In this document: positions 32,775-33,114 of the stretch, in pieces | Layout: each line of letters opens with the position of its first letter | How positions within the stretch are numbered: position 1 is the first letter of the stretch | Assembly (NCBI GenBank): GCA_029238785.1 | Contig: JAQWFN010000033.1 | Span: forward strand, 1 to 33,114 | Length of the DNA stretch: 33,114 nt | Direction: 5' to 3' | Source: Flavobacteriales bacterium | GTDB taxonomy: Bacteria; Bacteroidota; Bacteroidia; Flavobacteriales_D; Sanyastnellaceae | The notes under the pieces: model-generated | Databases searched by the model: none | What the model saw: only the letters and a program-made list of their open reading frames with translations | Told to the model about the DNA's origin: nothing | Made by a program: the position numbers and the translations under genes

Positions 32775-33114
32775 TCATTCTGCTTCTCGCTCTGATATTC
32801 CTCCATACACCCCAAACAATACCTCCACGGTCTTTTCCCAATTGAACTCGTTTTCAACCGAAATGAGGGCGTTTTTGGTTTTTTCGGCGGTTTTTTGTGG
32901 GTTTTGATGCATTTCTAGGGCTTTTTTTGCAAAATCGTGCGGATTGCTGGCTTCGAAGATGTAACCGCCGTCGCTCTGTTTTACGATGCGGGCGAGGGGT
33001 TGGCAATCGCTCACCAAAAGCGGTGCACCGCTCATCATGATTTGAAAGAGCTTGTGGGGAATGGTGTTGTTGGTGTGCTCGTTTTGAACGTGAGGAATGA
33101 TATTTACCTCACTG
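32775..33114 (-). CDS. GT4 family glycosyltransferase, C-terminal part only
   Basis: The frame is open from its stop (TGA, 32775-32777) to the right edge, so the N-terminus lies outside the window. The visible 112 residues begin SEVNIIPHVQNEHTNNTIPH, then KLFQIMMSGAPLLVSDCQPL and ARIVKQSDGGYIFEASNPHDFAKKAL. This is the C-terminal Rossmann half of GT-B glycosyltransferases of family 4, where the PHKLFE-like loop and the following Ser-Asp-Cys segment bind the nucleotide sugar. It probably adds a sugar during assembly of the polysaccharide handled by the adjacent flippase. The sugar is unknown. Confidence 0.88.
   Translation of the reverse strand, partial: SEVNIIPHVQNEHTNNTIPHKLFQIMMSGAPLLVSDCQPLARIVKQSDGGYIFEASNPHDFAKKALEMHQNPQKTAEKTKNALISVENEFNWEKTVEVLFGVYGGISEREAE

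Overview
The window looks like the chromosome of a member of Bacteroidota, most likely a Flavobacteriales-type organism. It carries sprA (the type IX secretion outer-membrane translocon), two proteins with C-terminal type IX secretion (T9SS) sorting domains, Omp28-like and DUF6029-like envelope proteins, a CRTAC1/ASPIC-type FG-GAP lipoprotein, an atpD-atpC pair with a very short epsilon subunit, and promoters of the Bacteroidota type (TTTG then TAnnTTTG). No phage, insertion sequence, CRISPR array, rRNA or tRNA was seen. Most of the window is ordinary core genome.

Layout. (1) 1-4217, minus: an envelope thiol-redox and beta-barrel cluster. A secreted T9SS thioredoxin-fold protein is followed by a TlpA-like thioredoxin, a DUF6029-like barrel and an Omp28-like lipoprotein that runs off the left edge. 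(2) 4218-4782: 565 bases without an intact gene, holding a promoter-like site and a possible 75-codon gene remnant. (3) 4783-8899, plus: a T9SS cargo protein with a strong terminator, then a large Ca-binding FG-GAP lipoprotein. (4) 8973-20760, plus: maeB, ruvA and sprA packed with 3-base gaps, then gcvH (own promoter), a VanZ-like gene and tonB. (5) 20886-23765, minus: a five-gene set of ribF, an LRR protein, a YkoF-like vitamin-binding protein, pnuC and a NadR-like kinase, with overlaps at every junction. It diverges from (6) atpD-atpC, plus, 23899-25652. (7) 25727-27582, minus: rlmH and an unassigned polytopic membrane protein. (8) 27719-30125, plus: a DUF4783-like protein, nadC and a YihY/BrkB protein. 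(9) 30282-33114, minus: a Bax inhibitor-1 family protein, a polysaccharide flippase and the end of a GT4 glycosyltransferase, probably the edge of a surface-polysaccharide locus.

How the genes fit together. sprA exports proteins with the C-terminal domain seen on the two T9SS cargo proteins. The ribF-to-kinase operon and nadC both point to vitamin B2/B3 (possibly B1) supply. The thioredoxin cluster would handle thiols outside the cytoplasm. The most unusual non-coding features are related palindromic repeat elements in two intergenic gaps (28.2 and 30.1-30.3 kb), two 7-bp-period tandem arrays just upstream of nadC, and a double palindrome at 32.7 kb. No clearly undescribed system is proven. 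The vitamin operon with an embedded LRR protein and the redox/barrel cluster are the best candidates for follow-up.
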